A DNA stretch of 64,000 nt from Christensenellaceae bacterium (GTDB taxonomy: Bacteria; Bacillota; Clostridia; Christensenellales; Christensenellaceae), in contig JAFWWA010000004.1 of assembly GCA_017523755.1 (NCBI GenBank), forward strand, positions 1 to 64,000, in the 5' to 3' direction. Each line of letters begins with the position of its first letter. Positions within the stretch are counted from its first letter, which is position 1. This document shows, piece by piece, positions 47,520 to 56,274 of this stretch. The notes beneath the pieces are model-generated. The model was given only the letters and a program-made list of their open reading frames with translations, was not told the origin of the DNA and searched no databases. Made by a program: the position numbers and the translations under genes.

Positions 47520-47706
47520 TTCTGTCTCCTTTTAAAAGTGTGCTCTATACAAAGGATTATACAATGCCCCGCATGTTTTAGGAAGGCGCGGCAGATGTTT
47601 TAAAACTGTACAGGGAAGCGTTTTGAAGTATAATATATTCTGTATGACGGCGGGCTTGGGCCTGCATAATATCGATAAATAAGAACTGTCTGAAAGGAAA
47701 GTCACA

Positions 47707-48819
47707 ATGTCTGATTATTTCGGAAAAGAAGTAGGAAAGCTCGGATTCGGGCTCATGCGTCTTCCAAAGAAGGGAGGCTCCATAGATGTGGAGCATGTAA
47801 AGAAGATGGTCGATCTCTTCATGGAAGCGGGATTCACCTATTTTGATACGGCATACGTGTATACGGGTTCAGAAGTGGCAGCTAAGCTGGCGCTTGTAGA
47901 CCGCTATGACAGAAATTCATATACGCTTGCCACAAAGCTCAACGTTAACGCAGCCCTGACTGAAAAAGCTGCAAAGAAGGAATTCTATACGAGCCTTGAA
48001 CGTACCGGCGCCGGGTATTTCGATTTTTATCTCCTTCACGCGCTGATGGCGAACAATTACAGGAAATACGAGCGTTTCCACCTGTGGGACTTCGTCAGGG
48101 AACTTAAAGAAAAAGGCCTTATAAAGCATCTTGGGTTCTCATATCATGACGATCCCGTGCTTCTTGACAGGCTTCTTACTGATCATCCCGAAGTCGATTT
48201 CGTGCAGCTGCAGATAAACTACGCCGACTGGGAGAATCCGTCAGTCACGTCAAGGGCAAACTATGAGACAGCAAGGAAGCACGGCGTTTCGATAGTGGTC
48301 ATGGAACCCGTTAAGGGTGGAGCCCTTGCGGATCCGCCCCGTGCCGTTAAGGAGCTGATGAAAGCCCACAGCCCGAACATGTCGTTCGCGTCATGGGCGA
48401 TACGCTTCGCAGCCTCGCTCGACGGGATAATAACTGTGCTGTCAGGAATGTCGAACCTCGACCAGATGAAAGACAATCTGTCATATATGAAGGATTTCAG
48501 ACCTCTTGACGGGGAAGAGCAGAAGATCATACAGCAGGCTCAGAGGATAATGGGTAATTCTTCCACGGTCCCATGCACCGCATGCAGATACTGCACCGAG
48601 GGCTGCCCGATGCAGATAAACATCCCGGAGATCTTTAAAGCGATGAACCTGCAGCTTGGCATGGGACAGATGGAGGAGGCAAAAAAAGCGTATGCGCTTG
48701 CCGCCCAGGCAGGACATATGGCTTCCGACTGCATAGGATGCGGCCAGTGTGAGAGCGCCTGCCCCCAGCATATAAAGATCACAGATGAACTCAGACGGGC
48801 AAAAGAGATGTTCGAATAG
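47707..48819 (+). CDS. aldo/keto reductase with C-terminal ferredoxin domain
   Basis: A 370-residue protein. The barrel has GFGLMRLP (13-20), FDTAYVYTGSE (about 44-54) with the catalytic Tyr, KLNVN with the Lys, and HALM with the His; PVKGGALADP is the cofactor loop. The C-terminus has two iron-sulfur motifs, CTACRYCTEGCP (about 288-299) and CIGCGQCESACP (about 341-352). Such fused enzymes are common in anaerobes; the substrate is not known. AAAGGAAAG precedes ATG 47707. The GtrA gene follows after 11 bases. Confidence 0.9.
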   Translation: MSDYFGKEVGKLGFGLMRLPKKGGSIDVEHVKKMVDLFMEAGFTYFDTAYVYTGSEVAAKLALVDRYDRNSYTLATKLNVNAALTEKAAKKEFYTSLERTGAGYFDFYLLHALMANNYRKYERFHLWDFVRELKEKGLIKHLGFSYHDDPVLLDRLLTDHPEVDFVQLQINYADWENPSVTSRANYETARKHGVSIVVMEPVKGGALADPPRAVKELMKAHSPNMSFASWAIRFAASLDGIITVLSGMSNLDQMKDNLSYMKDFRPLDGEEQKIIQQAQRIMGNSSTVPCTACRYCTEGCPMQINIPEIFKAMNLQLGMGQMEEAKKAYALAAQAGHMASDCIGCGQCESACPQHIKITDELRRAKEMFE

Positions 48820-48830
48820 GAGAGGCTGTC

Positions 48831-49253
48831 ATGGCTGAAACTGAAAGAAAAAAAGAATTCTTAAGAGCTCTCAAATTCCTGTTCTTTTCCGTGAGCGCGG
48901 GGATCATACAGGCCGGCTCGACCTATCTCCTTGAGACCTTCACGCATCTCCCCAGCTGGGCATGCTATCTTATCGGGCTCATACTCTCTGTAATATGGAA
49001 CTTCACGCTTAACAGGAAATTCACCTTCAAGTCCCAGGAGAATATACCCAGGGCGATGCTCAAGGTGACTCTGTTCTATGCCGTATTTACCCCGATATCC
49101 ACCTTTGGGGTCAGGTATCTTACCGATCGGTGCGGATGGAATGCGTTTTTTGCAGACGCCCTCATGATGGTGATAAACCTGGTGACTGAGTTTTTATATC
49201 AGCGTTTCGTGGTATTTAAAAACAGCATAGATACAGCCGGCAGGTCCGAGTAA
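48831..49253 (+). CDS. GtrA-family membrane protein
   Basis: A 140-residue protein with four membrane helices: FLFFSVSAGIIQAGSTYL, WACYLIGLILSVIWNF, LKVTLFYAVFTPIST and FFADALMMVINLVTEFLYQRF. FTLNRKFTF (about 60-68) and the final QRFVVF are the GtrA signature. The family is linked to movement of polyprenyl-linked sugars across the membrane. AGGAGAGG precedes ATG 48831. No glycosyltransferase lies next to it in this window. Confidence 0.87.
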   Translation: MAETERKKEFLRALKFLFFSVSAGIIQAGSTYLLETFTHLPSWACYLIGLILSVIWNFTLNRKFTFKSQENIPRAMLKVTLFYAVFTPISTFGVRYLTDRCGWNAFFADALMMVINLVTEFLYQRFVVFKNSIDTAGRSE

Positions 49254-49318
49254 ATATCAGTATGAGCATCCGCTCCGCCTGACCTGAAAGGGGAGCAGGA
49301 TGCCGGAAAGAGACCGAT

Positions 49319-50509
49319 ATGGTAAAAAAGCTTATTTGTCTGATGATCTTATTGGGGACAGTGCTTTCCGTTTCGTGCAGCGGAGGATATCTGCCGCCAA
49401 ATACAACAGTGTCTGTTCCTGACTTTGAGATCCCGGATCCCTTGGAAACGCCACCTGCACAGATCACGGCGCCTGTGGATACGTCATATTATGCCGTTCC
49501 TGACGGGACATATGTGATCGACGGGAATAAAGAGTCTGTTCTCGACGAGCTTTATCTGCTGCTTGAAAAAAAGGCTGAATATGTATGTGTAAAGAACTAT
49601 ATCCCTATTGGTCTGTCAGATATTTGCGCGATGCCTTACAGCGTGTTCTGGCTCGATGATTACGGATGTAAAACGACTGTAGGACATCTCATGGGAGAGA
49701 CTGTGGATTCCCCGATACAGCTGTACAGATTCCGTTATTTCGACGATTCGTATGATGATATAGAGAAAATGAAAGAGGAGATCGATATTAAGGCGGCGGA
49801 GATAGCGTCACTCGTTCCCGAAGATGCGGATGTTTTTGAAAAAGCGCTCATAGTACATGATGAGCTTATAAGACGCGTTACATTTGATGATTCGGTCTCT
49901 CTTCCGCATATCTATGACACCTATGGGGCTCTGGTGAACGGGGATGCCGTATGCAGCGGATACGCGTGCGCATTCTCACACATAATGGACATGCTGGGTG
50001 AGAAATGCCCCATAGTGCTGTCGGACTCACACGCATGGAACAGCATACAGGCCAGGACCTCTGAGGAGTTCATAGACGTCACGTGGGACGATCCGGACAT
50101 GAAAGACAAAAAGGGGAAAGACTATATCGAGCATGCTTATTTCGGGCTCACGAGGGAGGAAGTCGAAAAAACGGATTTCCATGCGATAGAGGGAGGCGCC
50201 GATTCCTATACCGATTATGTGGCAGACCCCATAGTGATGAATTATTACAGGCATGAGGGATATATGGCTGAAGAGTATGACACGAAGTTCCTTATCAGCG
50301 TATTCAAAAAACAGTTAAAGTCAGGCTCGAACGTGCTCACCGTAAGATTCGAGAACGAGGAGGATTTCCTGAAGGCAAAGGCCCTGTTTGACGGTGACGG
50401 GAGCTCGATGAACAGGATCCTCAAGAAAGCCGGATATAAGAAGATGTATTATTATTCCTTTGATGATGTCCTGCATGTGGTATGTATCAACATAAATCCG
50501 GACCTGTAA
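49319..50509 (+). CDS. secreted transglutaminase-like (CysPc/TGc) protein, probable lipoprotein
   Basis: A 396-residue protein. The N-terminus has a hydrophobic signal and Cys20 in LSVSCSGG, a loose lipobox, followed by a Pro/Thr-rich linker, so a surface lipoprotein is likely. The transglutaminase core has the triad Cys212 (GDAVCSGYA), His238 (SDSHAWN) and Asp253 (FIDVTWDDPD). Members act as peptidases or cross-linkers of proteins or cell wall; which applies here is unknown. About 80 residues after the core look like a small C-terminal domain. A strong hairpin follows at 50527-50570. Confidence 0.83.
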   Translation: MVKKLICLMILLGTVLSVSCSGGYLPPNTTVSVPDFEIPDPLETPPAQITAPVDTSYYAVPDGTYVIDGNKESVLDELYLLLEKKAEYVCVKNYIPIGLSDICAMPYSVFWLDDYGCKTTVGHLMGETVDSPIQLYRFRYFDDSYDDIEKMKEEIDIKAAEIASLVPEDADVFEKALIVHDELIRRVTFDDSVSLPHIYDTYGALVNGDAVCSGYACAFSHIMDMLGEKCPIVLSDSHAWNSIQARTSEEFIDVTWDDPDMKDKKGKDYIEHAYFGLTREEVEKTDFHAIEGGADSYTDYVADPIVMNYYRHEGYMAEEYDTKFLISVFKKQLKSGSNVLTVRFENEEDFLKAKALFDGDGSSMNRILKKAGYKKMYYYSFDDVLHVVCININPDL

Positions 50510-50526
50510 GCATAAAGGAAGAGGAT

Positions 50527-50570
50527 ATGAAAGGACCTGAGTGTCACGGCAGACGCTCAGGTCCTTTCAT
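50527..50570. terminator. long hairpin between convergent genes
   Basis: A 19-bp stem (50527-50545 with 50552-50570, one T-G pair, loop ACGGCA) between the transglutaminase-like gene and 50586. The T tract is poor on both strands. Confidence 0.75.
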
Positions 50571-50585
50571 ATTGATACATGGTTT

Positions 50586-51059
50586 TTACGGCTTTTTCAG
50601 TTCTTCCCTGAAGAGCCGCTTTATCTCTTCCCATACATTTTTTGCGGTGCGCAAGAGCTTTTCCTTGAAGCTCAGCTTCTCCCCATTATCGTCTTTAACG
50701 GCATTCCTTACAGCAGCGCCGTCTTTCTCTTTCTCCTTTAAGTATATTAGGACGTAAATAAGGATCCCTATCACTGCCCCTGCCAGCGTTATGACGCGTA
50801 TAAGCATCCCTGCTATACGGTCGGTAGCGCCTTTTCTTTTTTTCTTCGGCTTTTTGACCTCGGTGCTCTCGGGTTCGGCCTGTTCCTCGACCATGTCTTC
50901 CCTGTCGTCGTAATCATAAAGATCATCCGGGTCGTCCGGAACCTCGGTATCATCATCGTAGAGAGCGGCTGTCATGCCGGCTGCTGCATGTACGCCCGTA
51001 CAGGGTAAAAAAGATATTAGAAAAGCCGAAATGAGCAGGACTGACAGTATCTTCTTCAT
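50586..51059 (-). CDS. exported single-pass membrane protein of unknown function
   Basis: A 157-residue protein I do not recognise. It has a signal peptide (MKKILSVLLISAFLISF, end near GVHAAAG), a strongly acidic extracellular stretch (DDDTEVPDDPDDLYDYDD), a basic patch KKPKKKRKG, a membrane helix (about 84-106) and a charged amphipathic C-terminal helix. The order suggests either a type I protein with the acidic part outside, or processing of the leader. AAGGAGG precedes ATG 51059. It stands alone between two hairpins and the operon at 51168. Confidence 0.7.
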   Translation of the reverse strand: MKKILSVLLISAFLISFLPCTGVHAAAGMTAALYDDDTEVPDDPDDLYDYDDREDMVEEQAEPESTEVKKPKKKRKGATDRIAGMLIRVITLAGAVIGILIYVLIYLKEKEKDGAAVRNAVKDDNGEKLSFKEKLLRTAKNVWEEIKRLFREELKKP

Positions 51060-51167
51060 TTATCCTCCTTCCCGTCCTCCCGGGACGATGCCCGTTAGGA
51101 CCCGGGACTTGTCTATATTAATCTAACCTAATTTCCTATATGATGCAACGCTTTTATCATGCGCTGC

Positions 51168-51968
51168 TCAGCTAAGGAAGAAACCGAGCATCTCTTCCCT
51201 GTAGCTGGGAGCAGTATCATATGCGGCATGCCCGTACCCGTCAAAGTGTCTGAACCTTATATCCCCGATCCCGCTGAACGCGGCCTCAGCCAGCTCCGGG
51301 GAAGCGGTCTTAAATACCCCGTCGTCATCCGATATGAGGGACAGGACGGGACACTTTATATGAGAGGCTCTGCTCCGCATGTCAAAGCCCTTAAGAGCTC
51401 CCGCAAATATCCTGAATCTCACGGATTCGTCCGCGCTCACGGTCTTTCCCATATCGGCAAGCATGCCTTCATATCTTAAGAAGGTGTCTTTACTGTATAT
51501 CGCGCGTCCCATATCGAGGCACAGTTTTATACCGTCCTCCTTTTCAGCATCGCCCACCCATTCGGCGACCGTCTTTTCAGTCCCGCCGGGGACGAAGAGG
51601 GAAGTGTTTCCGAGGACCAGCCTTCTCACAAAGCCCGGATGCTCTGCTGCGATGAGAGCGGCTATCATGCCGCCCTGGGAAGCGCCGAAAAGGTATATGC
51701 CGTGAAGTCCCAGATGCTCCATGACCGTATATGTGTCATGCGCCATGCCGTAAATGTCATAGGAAGAGCAGACATTCTCTCTCCTGTCGAAAAGGTATAC
51801 AGTGAAGTCTTTCGTGAACATATCGTATGCCGCAGCTACTGCTTCACTCATGTCTGCCACGCTTTTTATGCTGAGCCCGGGAAGTATCACCATAGTCCTT
51901 GTACCCGTCCCGAACCTTATGTATTCCATCGTTATGCCGTCATAAGAGATCCTGTGCCGTTCTGTCAT
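51168..51968 (-). CDS. alpha/beta-hydrolase
   Basis: A 266-residue soluble hydrolase. The nucleophile elbow is GASQGG (95-100, Ser97), the oxyanion strand is VILPGLS, and Asp and His of the triad are likely in LISDDDG and GYGHAAYD. It resembles the esterase/peroxidase-like and MhpC-like groups. Its ATG overlaps the stop of the flavodoxin gene (ATGA), so the two are probably made together. Substrate unknown. Confidence 0.8.
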   Translation of the reverse strand: MTERHRISYDGITMEYIRFGTGTRTMVILPGLSIKSVADMSEAVAAAYDMFTKDFTVYLFDRRENVCSSYDIYGMAHDTYTVMEHLGLHGIYLFGASQGGMIAALIAAEHPGFVRRLVLGNTSLFVPGGTEKTVAEWVGDAEKEDGIKLCLDMGRAIYSKDTFLRYEGMLADMGKTVSADESVRFRIFAGALKGFDMRSRASHIKCPVLSLISDDDGVFKTASPELAEAAFSGIGDIRFRHFDGYGHAAYDTAPSYREEMLGFFLS

Positions 51969-52465
51969 TCCTGGCTGCCTCCCGATATCTTTGCTGCAAA
52001 TCCGTCTATAATTTCGTCCGTCTTTTCAGATCTCCTTGAAAGAGGGTCTATGAATACAGCCTCGGAGATAAAGGCGTCAGTCCCTAAAAGCTCCTTTAAT
52101 CTCATGAGCGCCTTTTCACCGCCGCTGCCGCTCTCGCATACGAATGCGGCAATGGCCTTCCCTTTAAGCGCATCCCTGTTTTCCGATATGAACGTCCTTA
52201 AGGGAGGCGCAAAACTGGCTGCCCAGACAGGAGAGCCGAATATGACGGTATCGTACTGTGAGATGTCGGCACGGCTGTCCATAAGAGCAGGACTTTCCTT
52301 CATGACCGAGCTCTTCCCTCCGAGGAAGAACTTGAGGAATCCTTTGTCCCTGTAGGCCTTCTTAGGCGTCAGCCTCAGCGTGCCGGCATCAAGGACGCGG
52401 GCGATCCTGTCCGCGGCGTAGTCTGTGTTGCCTTCAAGAGAATAATATATAATGACCGGTCTCAT
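51965..52465 (-). CDS. flavodoxin-like protein
   Basis: A 166-residue flavodoxin fold protein. The FMN phosphate loop is IIYYSLEGNTDYAA (4-17) and the second loop is FGSPVWAASFAPPL (about 70-83). Proteins like this are often electron carriers or NAD(P)H:quinone reductase-like. I take ATG 52465, with AAAGGA upstream; the frame is open 20 codons further and would overlap yccF. It is the middle gene of yccF-flavodoxin-hydrolase. Confidence 0.85.
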   Translation of the reverse strand: MRPVIIYYSLEGNTDYAADRIARVLDAGTLRLTPKKAYRDKGFLKFFLGGKSSVMKESPALMDSRADISQYDTVIFGSPVWAASFAPPLRTFISENRDALKGKAIAAFVCESGSGGEKALMRLKELLGTDAFISEAVFIDPLSRRSEKTDEIIDGFAAKISGGSQE

Positions 52466-52481
52466 GACGATATCCTTTCTT

Positions 52482-52850
52482 TCAGCTGTCCTTTTCCACG
52501 GATGCTCCGAATGGGGCGAGGGCAAGCTTGGCTATCTTGAAGAACTGTTTTCCAAAGGGGATACCTATTACCGTTATGCAGAGCAGCAGCCCTATGATAA
52601 AATTTACGGCAGCCATCTCGATCCCCGATACAAGGAACCATAGGACGTTTAAAAGGAATGAACCTGCTCCTCCGCCGTAGACTATCCTTTTTCCGAATGG
52701 ATCGAGCGATATGGAGGCAAATTTGAAGCACTGAAGCCCTACCGGTATGCCGATCACGGTGACACACCAGATGACGCCCGATATGATCCACAAAAGCCAG
52801 CTGATGAAGCCCCCGAAAAGGATCCATAATATGTTCCCAAGTGTTTTCAT
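52482..52850 (-). CDS. yccF: YccF-domain membrane protein
   Basis: A 122-residue protein with two copies of the YccF repeat: each has a hydrophobic pair followed by CVTVIGIPVGLQCFKFA (about 29-45) and CITVIGIPFGKQFFKIAKLALAPFG (about 91-115), the family hallmark. Four membrane helices are likely. The function of YccF is not established. AAGGAG lies upstream of ATG 52850. It is the first gene of a three-gene operon and divergent from the MATE transporter. Confidence 0.9.
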   Translation of the reverse strand: MKTLGNILWILFGGFISWLLWIISGVIWCVTVIGIPVGLQCFKFASISLDPFGKRIVYGGGAGSFLLNVLWFLVSGIEMAAVNFIIGLLLCITVIGIPFGKQFFKIAKLALAPFGASVEKDS

Positions 52851-53029
52851 ACGGTCTCCTTACACTTTTTATCTTATTCCATTATACCATAAACGCCTTT
52901 TTATCTTTTACGTGTTTAAATGGCTTATCATCCCTGAAAATCAGGTACCCGCCTTAAATCTCTGTTCCCAGCCGACCTCAGTGATAGTATAATCTTCATA
53001 GCATTATTTTTTATGGGAGCGCTTAAGAC

Positions 53030-54355
53030 ATGGAAAAACCGGGAAGAAAACTCAATATGGTATCTCTCACCGTCCCGATATTCATAGAGCAGTTCTTAAG
53101 ATACCTCATGAACTTCGTGAGCACGTTCATGCTGAGCAGGATATCCGATGACGCGTCCGCTGCCGTAGGTACCGCCAATCAGATAATAACCGTGGCGATA
53201 AGCGTTTCAGGCATGTTCGCTGCCAGCGCAGGCGTGGTCGTGAGCCAGCTCATAGGCGCAGGGCGCGATGAAGAGGCGGGAGTCGCTACTATGAACAGCC
53301 TCACCATAAGCGCTCTTACGGGAGCCTTCATGAGCACTCTTGTCATATCTTTTGCGGGACCGCTGGTCTCTCTCATGGGACTTAAGGGGATACTCATGGA
53401 GCATGCCGTGTCCTATCTCAGAACAGCCGGCATCATATGCTTCATACAGTTCTTCTCCTCGATGACGGCCCAGCATTTCAGATGCCGCGGAAAGACCAGG
53501 ATACCCATGTTCGTCATAATAATAAACAATCTGGTGAATATTTTGGGCTCATGGCTGGTCACTGAAGGGATGCTCCCTGTTTCGGGCGTCACGGGTGTTG
53601 CTCTTGTACGCGTCGTGTCGGAGAGCACGGGCCTTGTCATCCTCCTTCTGTTTTTCATGAGGGAGAGATGGTGGGTGTCCCTTAAGGATCTTTACAGGAT
53701 AAGGAAAAAATACCTTGGGCAGATACTCGGCATGGGGATCATGGCGGGGATGGAATCCCTGTCGTTCAACCTCTCGCCTATAGTGACGACCAGGTTCATT
53801 GCGTCCCTGCCTTCATATGTTCTCTCGGCAAAGGTATATACACAGTCTGTGAATACTTACGCGTATATGGCCGGCTGGGCGGTGGGGCAGTCGGCACAGA
53901 TAGCGGCAGGCCATATGATAGGAGCGGGAAAGAGAGAAGAGGCTTTTAGCTTTATAAAAAAGGTATGGCTCGCGATATTTATCCTTGACGTTTCGTTTGC
54001 AGGTATATTCTTCCTGTTCTCGGACAACATGATAGGGTGGTTCACGGATTCGTCCGAGATACTGGCGCTTGCCCATATCCTCTTCATGATAGACTGGATA
54101 TCATGCGCGGGAAGGCCGCTCAACCATTCGTTCAATTTCGGGCTCAGGAGCGCCGGATTCGTTTTCTGGCCCATGGTCACCGCAAACGTATCGATATGGA
54201 TCACTGCGGTTGGACTAGGGTATGTCCTTTCGGTAAAGGCGGGTCTCGGAGTGATAGGCCTCTGGGCCGCTCAGGCCGTGGACGAGTGGATAAGAGGCCT
54301 GTTCTCAGCGTGGTTCTGGCTCAGGAAAAAATGGTATGATACTAGGCTCGTATGA
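53030..54355 (+). CDS. MATE-family efflux transporter
   Basis: A 441-residue transporter with twelve expected helices in two halves. TVPIFIEQFLRYLMNFVSTFMLSR (in parts, helix 1), VVVSQLIGAGRDEEA (about 64-78) and the second-half copy AAGHMIGAGKREEAFSF (about 288) are MATE hallmarks. It would exchange Na+ or H+ for organic cations or metabolites. GGGAG precedes the ATG at some distance, and TATAAT at 52989 may be the -10. AzlCD follow after 31 bases. Confidence 0.9.
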   Translation: MEKPGRKLNMVSLTVPIFIEQFLRYLMNFVSTFMLSRISDDASAAVGTANQIITVAISVSGMFAASAGVVVSQLIGAGRDEEAGVATMNSLTISALTGAFMSTLVISFAGPLVSLMGLKGILMEHAVSYLRTAGIICFIQFFSSMTAQHFRCRGKTRIPMFVIIINNLVNILGSWLVTEGMLPVSGVTGVALVRVVSESTGLVILLLFFMRERWWVSLKDLYRIRKKYLGQILGMGIMAGMESLSFNLSPIVTTRFIASLPSYVLSAKVYTQSVNTYAYMAGWAVGQSAQIAAGHMIGAGKREEAFSFIKKVWLAIFILDVSFAGIFFLFSDNMIGWFTDSSEILALAHILFMIDWISCAGRPLNHSFNFGLRSAGFVFWPMVTANVSIWITAVGLGYVLSVKAGLGVIGLWAAQAVDEWIRGLFSAWFWLRKKWYDTRLV

Positions 54356-54386
54356 TGTCCGGAGGACATTTTAAGGGAGGCATTTT

Positions 54387-55082
54387 TTGAAAAAGGTCAT
54401 CAGTTATTCTTTCAGGCTCAGCATACCGGTGCTCGTGTCATTCATGCCTTTAGGCATTGCATACGGTATACTGATGCAGGCTTCGGGTTACGGGCCGGTG
54501 ATAACGGGAGGGACCAGCTTCTTCGTTTTTGCGGGTTCCCTGCAGTTCCTAATGATATCCATGTACGGAGGGACGGTCTCATATCTCACATGCGCCGTGA
54601 TGGCTGCGCTCCTTAACAGCAGGCACCTGTTCTACGGGATACCTTTCATAGAAAAATGGAAGGATTACGGCTTCTGGAAATACTTTCTCATCTTCAGCCT
54701 TATAGATGAGACTTTCCCTCTGCATCTGAAAAATGATTTCGATGACGGCAGCGAGAGGCACAGGATGTTCTCATACGTGCTGACAGCCGCCTTCGTATGG
54801 TCATACTGGGTGGGCTTCAGCATTCTTGGAGCGCTTATAGGGACGCTCATATCGTTTGAGATAAAAGGGATAGATTTCGCCATGACGGCTCTTTTCCTTG
54901 TGATACTGACCGAGCAGATAAAAACAGGAAAGACAGCGTTTCCGGCAGCGGTCGCGGCGGCGTCATCCCTTCTGTGCCTGTATGTGCTCGGTCCCTCGAA
55001 TTTCATGCTCCCGGCGCTGCTGCTGACGGTGATCGTGCTGGTCCCGGGACTCAGAAAAGGCGGCAGGGAGGATGAAAAATGA
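54387..55082 (+). CDS. azlC: AzlC-family branched-chain amino acid exporter subunit
   Basis: A 231-residue membrane protein. The N-terminal helix with FMPLGIAYGILMQASGYGP and then FAGSLQFLMISM, and NSRHLFYGIPF (about 74-84) are AzlC signatures. With AzlD it exports branched-chain amino acids or analogues. The start is TTG 54387 behind GGGAGG seven bases upstream; there is no better ATG. Its stop overlaps the azlD start (ATGA). Confidence 0.92.
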   Translation: MKKVISYSFRLSIPVLVSFMPLGIAYGILMQASGYGPVITGGTSFFVFAGSLQFLMISMYGGTVSYLTCAVMAALLNSRHLFYGIPFIEKWKDYGFWKYFLIFSLIDETFPLHLKNDFDDGSERHRMFSYVLTAAFVWSYWVGFSILGALIGTLISFEIKGIDFAMTALFLVILTEQIKTGKTAFPAAVAAASSLLCLYVLGPSNFMLPALLLTVIVLVPGLRKGGREDEK

Positions 55083-55405
55083 AGAGCTTTGACGTAAATA
55101 TGCTCATCATAACCGTGATATGCACTCTCATAACTTTCCTCGAGCGGGCGCTCCCTTTTCTTGTGTTCGGTGGAAAGAAAGTGCCTGAAACGGTCCGCAG
55201 GCTCGGGAAGATACTTCCTTCGGCCATAATAGCCGCGCTTGTCGTGTACTGCGTGAAAGATGCCGCCTACGGATTTACCGGAGATCTTATACCCCTGCTC
55301 GTTGCTTCAGCCGTGACCGTGGGCCTCCATCTCCTTAAAGGCAATACCTTCCTCAGCATCGCCGGAGGAACGGCCGTATGTGTGCTCCTTATGAACCTTC
55401 TTTAG
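55079..55405 (+). CDS. azlD: AzlD-family branched-chain amino acid transport subunit
   Basis: A 108-residue protein with four membrane helices. TFLERALPFLVFG (about 19-31) and LPSAIIAALVVYCVKD (about 46-61) are typical of AzlD. It is translated by overlap with azlC and ends 23 bases before the terminator. Confidence 0.92.
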   Translation: MKSFDVNMLIITVICTLITFLERALPFLVFGGKKVPETVRRLGKILPSAIIAALVVYCVKDAAYGFTGDLIPLLVASAVTVGLHLLKGNTFLSIAGGTAVCVLLMNLL

Positions 55406-55428
55406 AGCATGATAAAGCGGCCGCGTTA

Positions 55429-55466
55429 AAAAGGACACGTTTTCCTTAAAGGAAGCGTGTCCTTTT
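55429..55466. terminator. bidirectional terminator
   Basis: AAAAGGACACG pairs CGTGTCCTTTT, with an inner TTCC/GGAA extension, between convergent azlD and thpR. T runs follow on both strands. Confidence 0.85.
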
Positions 55467-55485
55467 ACTTTATCAAAAAGAGTTT

Positions 55486-56007
55486 TTATCTGCCGGTATC
55501 CGAGGCGGGGACGGAGCAGAGCTCTTCATAGATCATATGATACCTGCCCCTTGTCGACTTCATGACTGAAAAACTGCGGGCTTCCGTCACGACGGGCTCC
55601 ATATCGGGATCGATCCCCATCCCGTTCCTGAAGACGGGATCCCTTACAAGGGTGATGTGAGGGATGAACTTTCTTTTGTCATAGCTTATGCCGGATCTGG
55701 CAAGGGAATTCCTTATCTTTAAGGCAAGTGCTTCAAGCGGCCCCGTATCCCTTACGCCGGCAAAGACCGTGCCCCTGAAGCTGCCGATCCTGTCGACTGT
55801 GATATCGAGCGGCCTGAACTTTATACCTTCCACCACGTCGAATACAGCCTCCGGATCGTTCGTTTCACCGATGAAGGCAAGCGTTATATGGAGGTTCTCC
55901 CTTGGGGAGTAGTTTCCTCCTATATTAAGCCGCCTCATCCTGTCCTGAAGCTCCCCAAGACGTTTTTTTGTATCATCGTCAAGATCTATCGCTATGAATA
56001 TCCTCAT
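55486..56007 (-). CDS. thpR: RNA 2',3'-cyclic phosphodiesterase
   Basis: A 173-residue member of the 2H phosphoesterase family. The two HxT motifs are HITLAFIG (about 40-47) and HITLVRDP (about 131-138), and MRIFIAIDLDDDTK is the usual ThpR start. It opens 2',3'-cyclic phosphates on RNA ends; the in vivo role is unclear. GGGCGG precedes ATG 56007. It lies 12 bases behind the amidohydrolase remnant on the same strand. Confidence 0.88.
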   Translation of the reverse strand: MRIFIAIDLDDDTKKRLGELQDRMRRLNIGGNYSPRENLHITLAFIGETNDPEAVFDVVEGIKFRPLDITVDRIGSFRGTVFAGVRDTGPLEALALKIRNSLARSGISYDKRKFIPHITLVRDPVFRNGMGIDPDMEPVVTEARSFSVMKSTRGRYHMIYEELCSVPASDTGR

Positions 56008-56019
56008 ATTTACCGCCCT

Positions 56020-56274
56020 TTATATGACCCGGCCGTATACTTTTTTTCCGCCGAGGTAGACCAAGGAGGCTTTTATGCTGTCGATCTCTTCTGGGTCTGA
56101 CGCGAAAGGATCGCCGTCAAGGACCGTGAAATCAGCAAGCATGCCATCAGCCTTAAGAGACGAGAGGATTTCTTTGTCGTTTCCTGTCTCTGTAAAGTAT
56201 CCGTCTTCTACCGTGAACGCGGAAACAAAGCCTGTTCCCGTAAACACCTTCCCATTAATATAGGCTTCCTTCAT
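56020..56274 (-). pseudogene. amidohydrolase (YtcJ-like) remnant with the catalytic core deleted
   Basis: The 84-residue frame joins the typical N-terminus of an amidohydrolase family 3 protein (AYINGKVFTGTGFVSAFTVEDG) to its typical C-terminus (GMLADFTVLDGDPFASDPEEI then GGKKVYGR). The metal-binding barrel of about 450 residues that belongs between them is missing; the joint lies near residue 41 (ILSSLKADGM). The frame is intact, so a small protein may still be made by overlap with the preceding serine hydrolase gene (ATGA). Enzyme activity is impossible. Confidence 0.75.
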
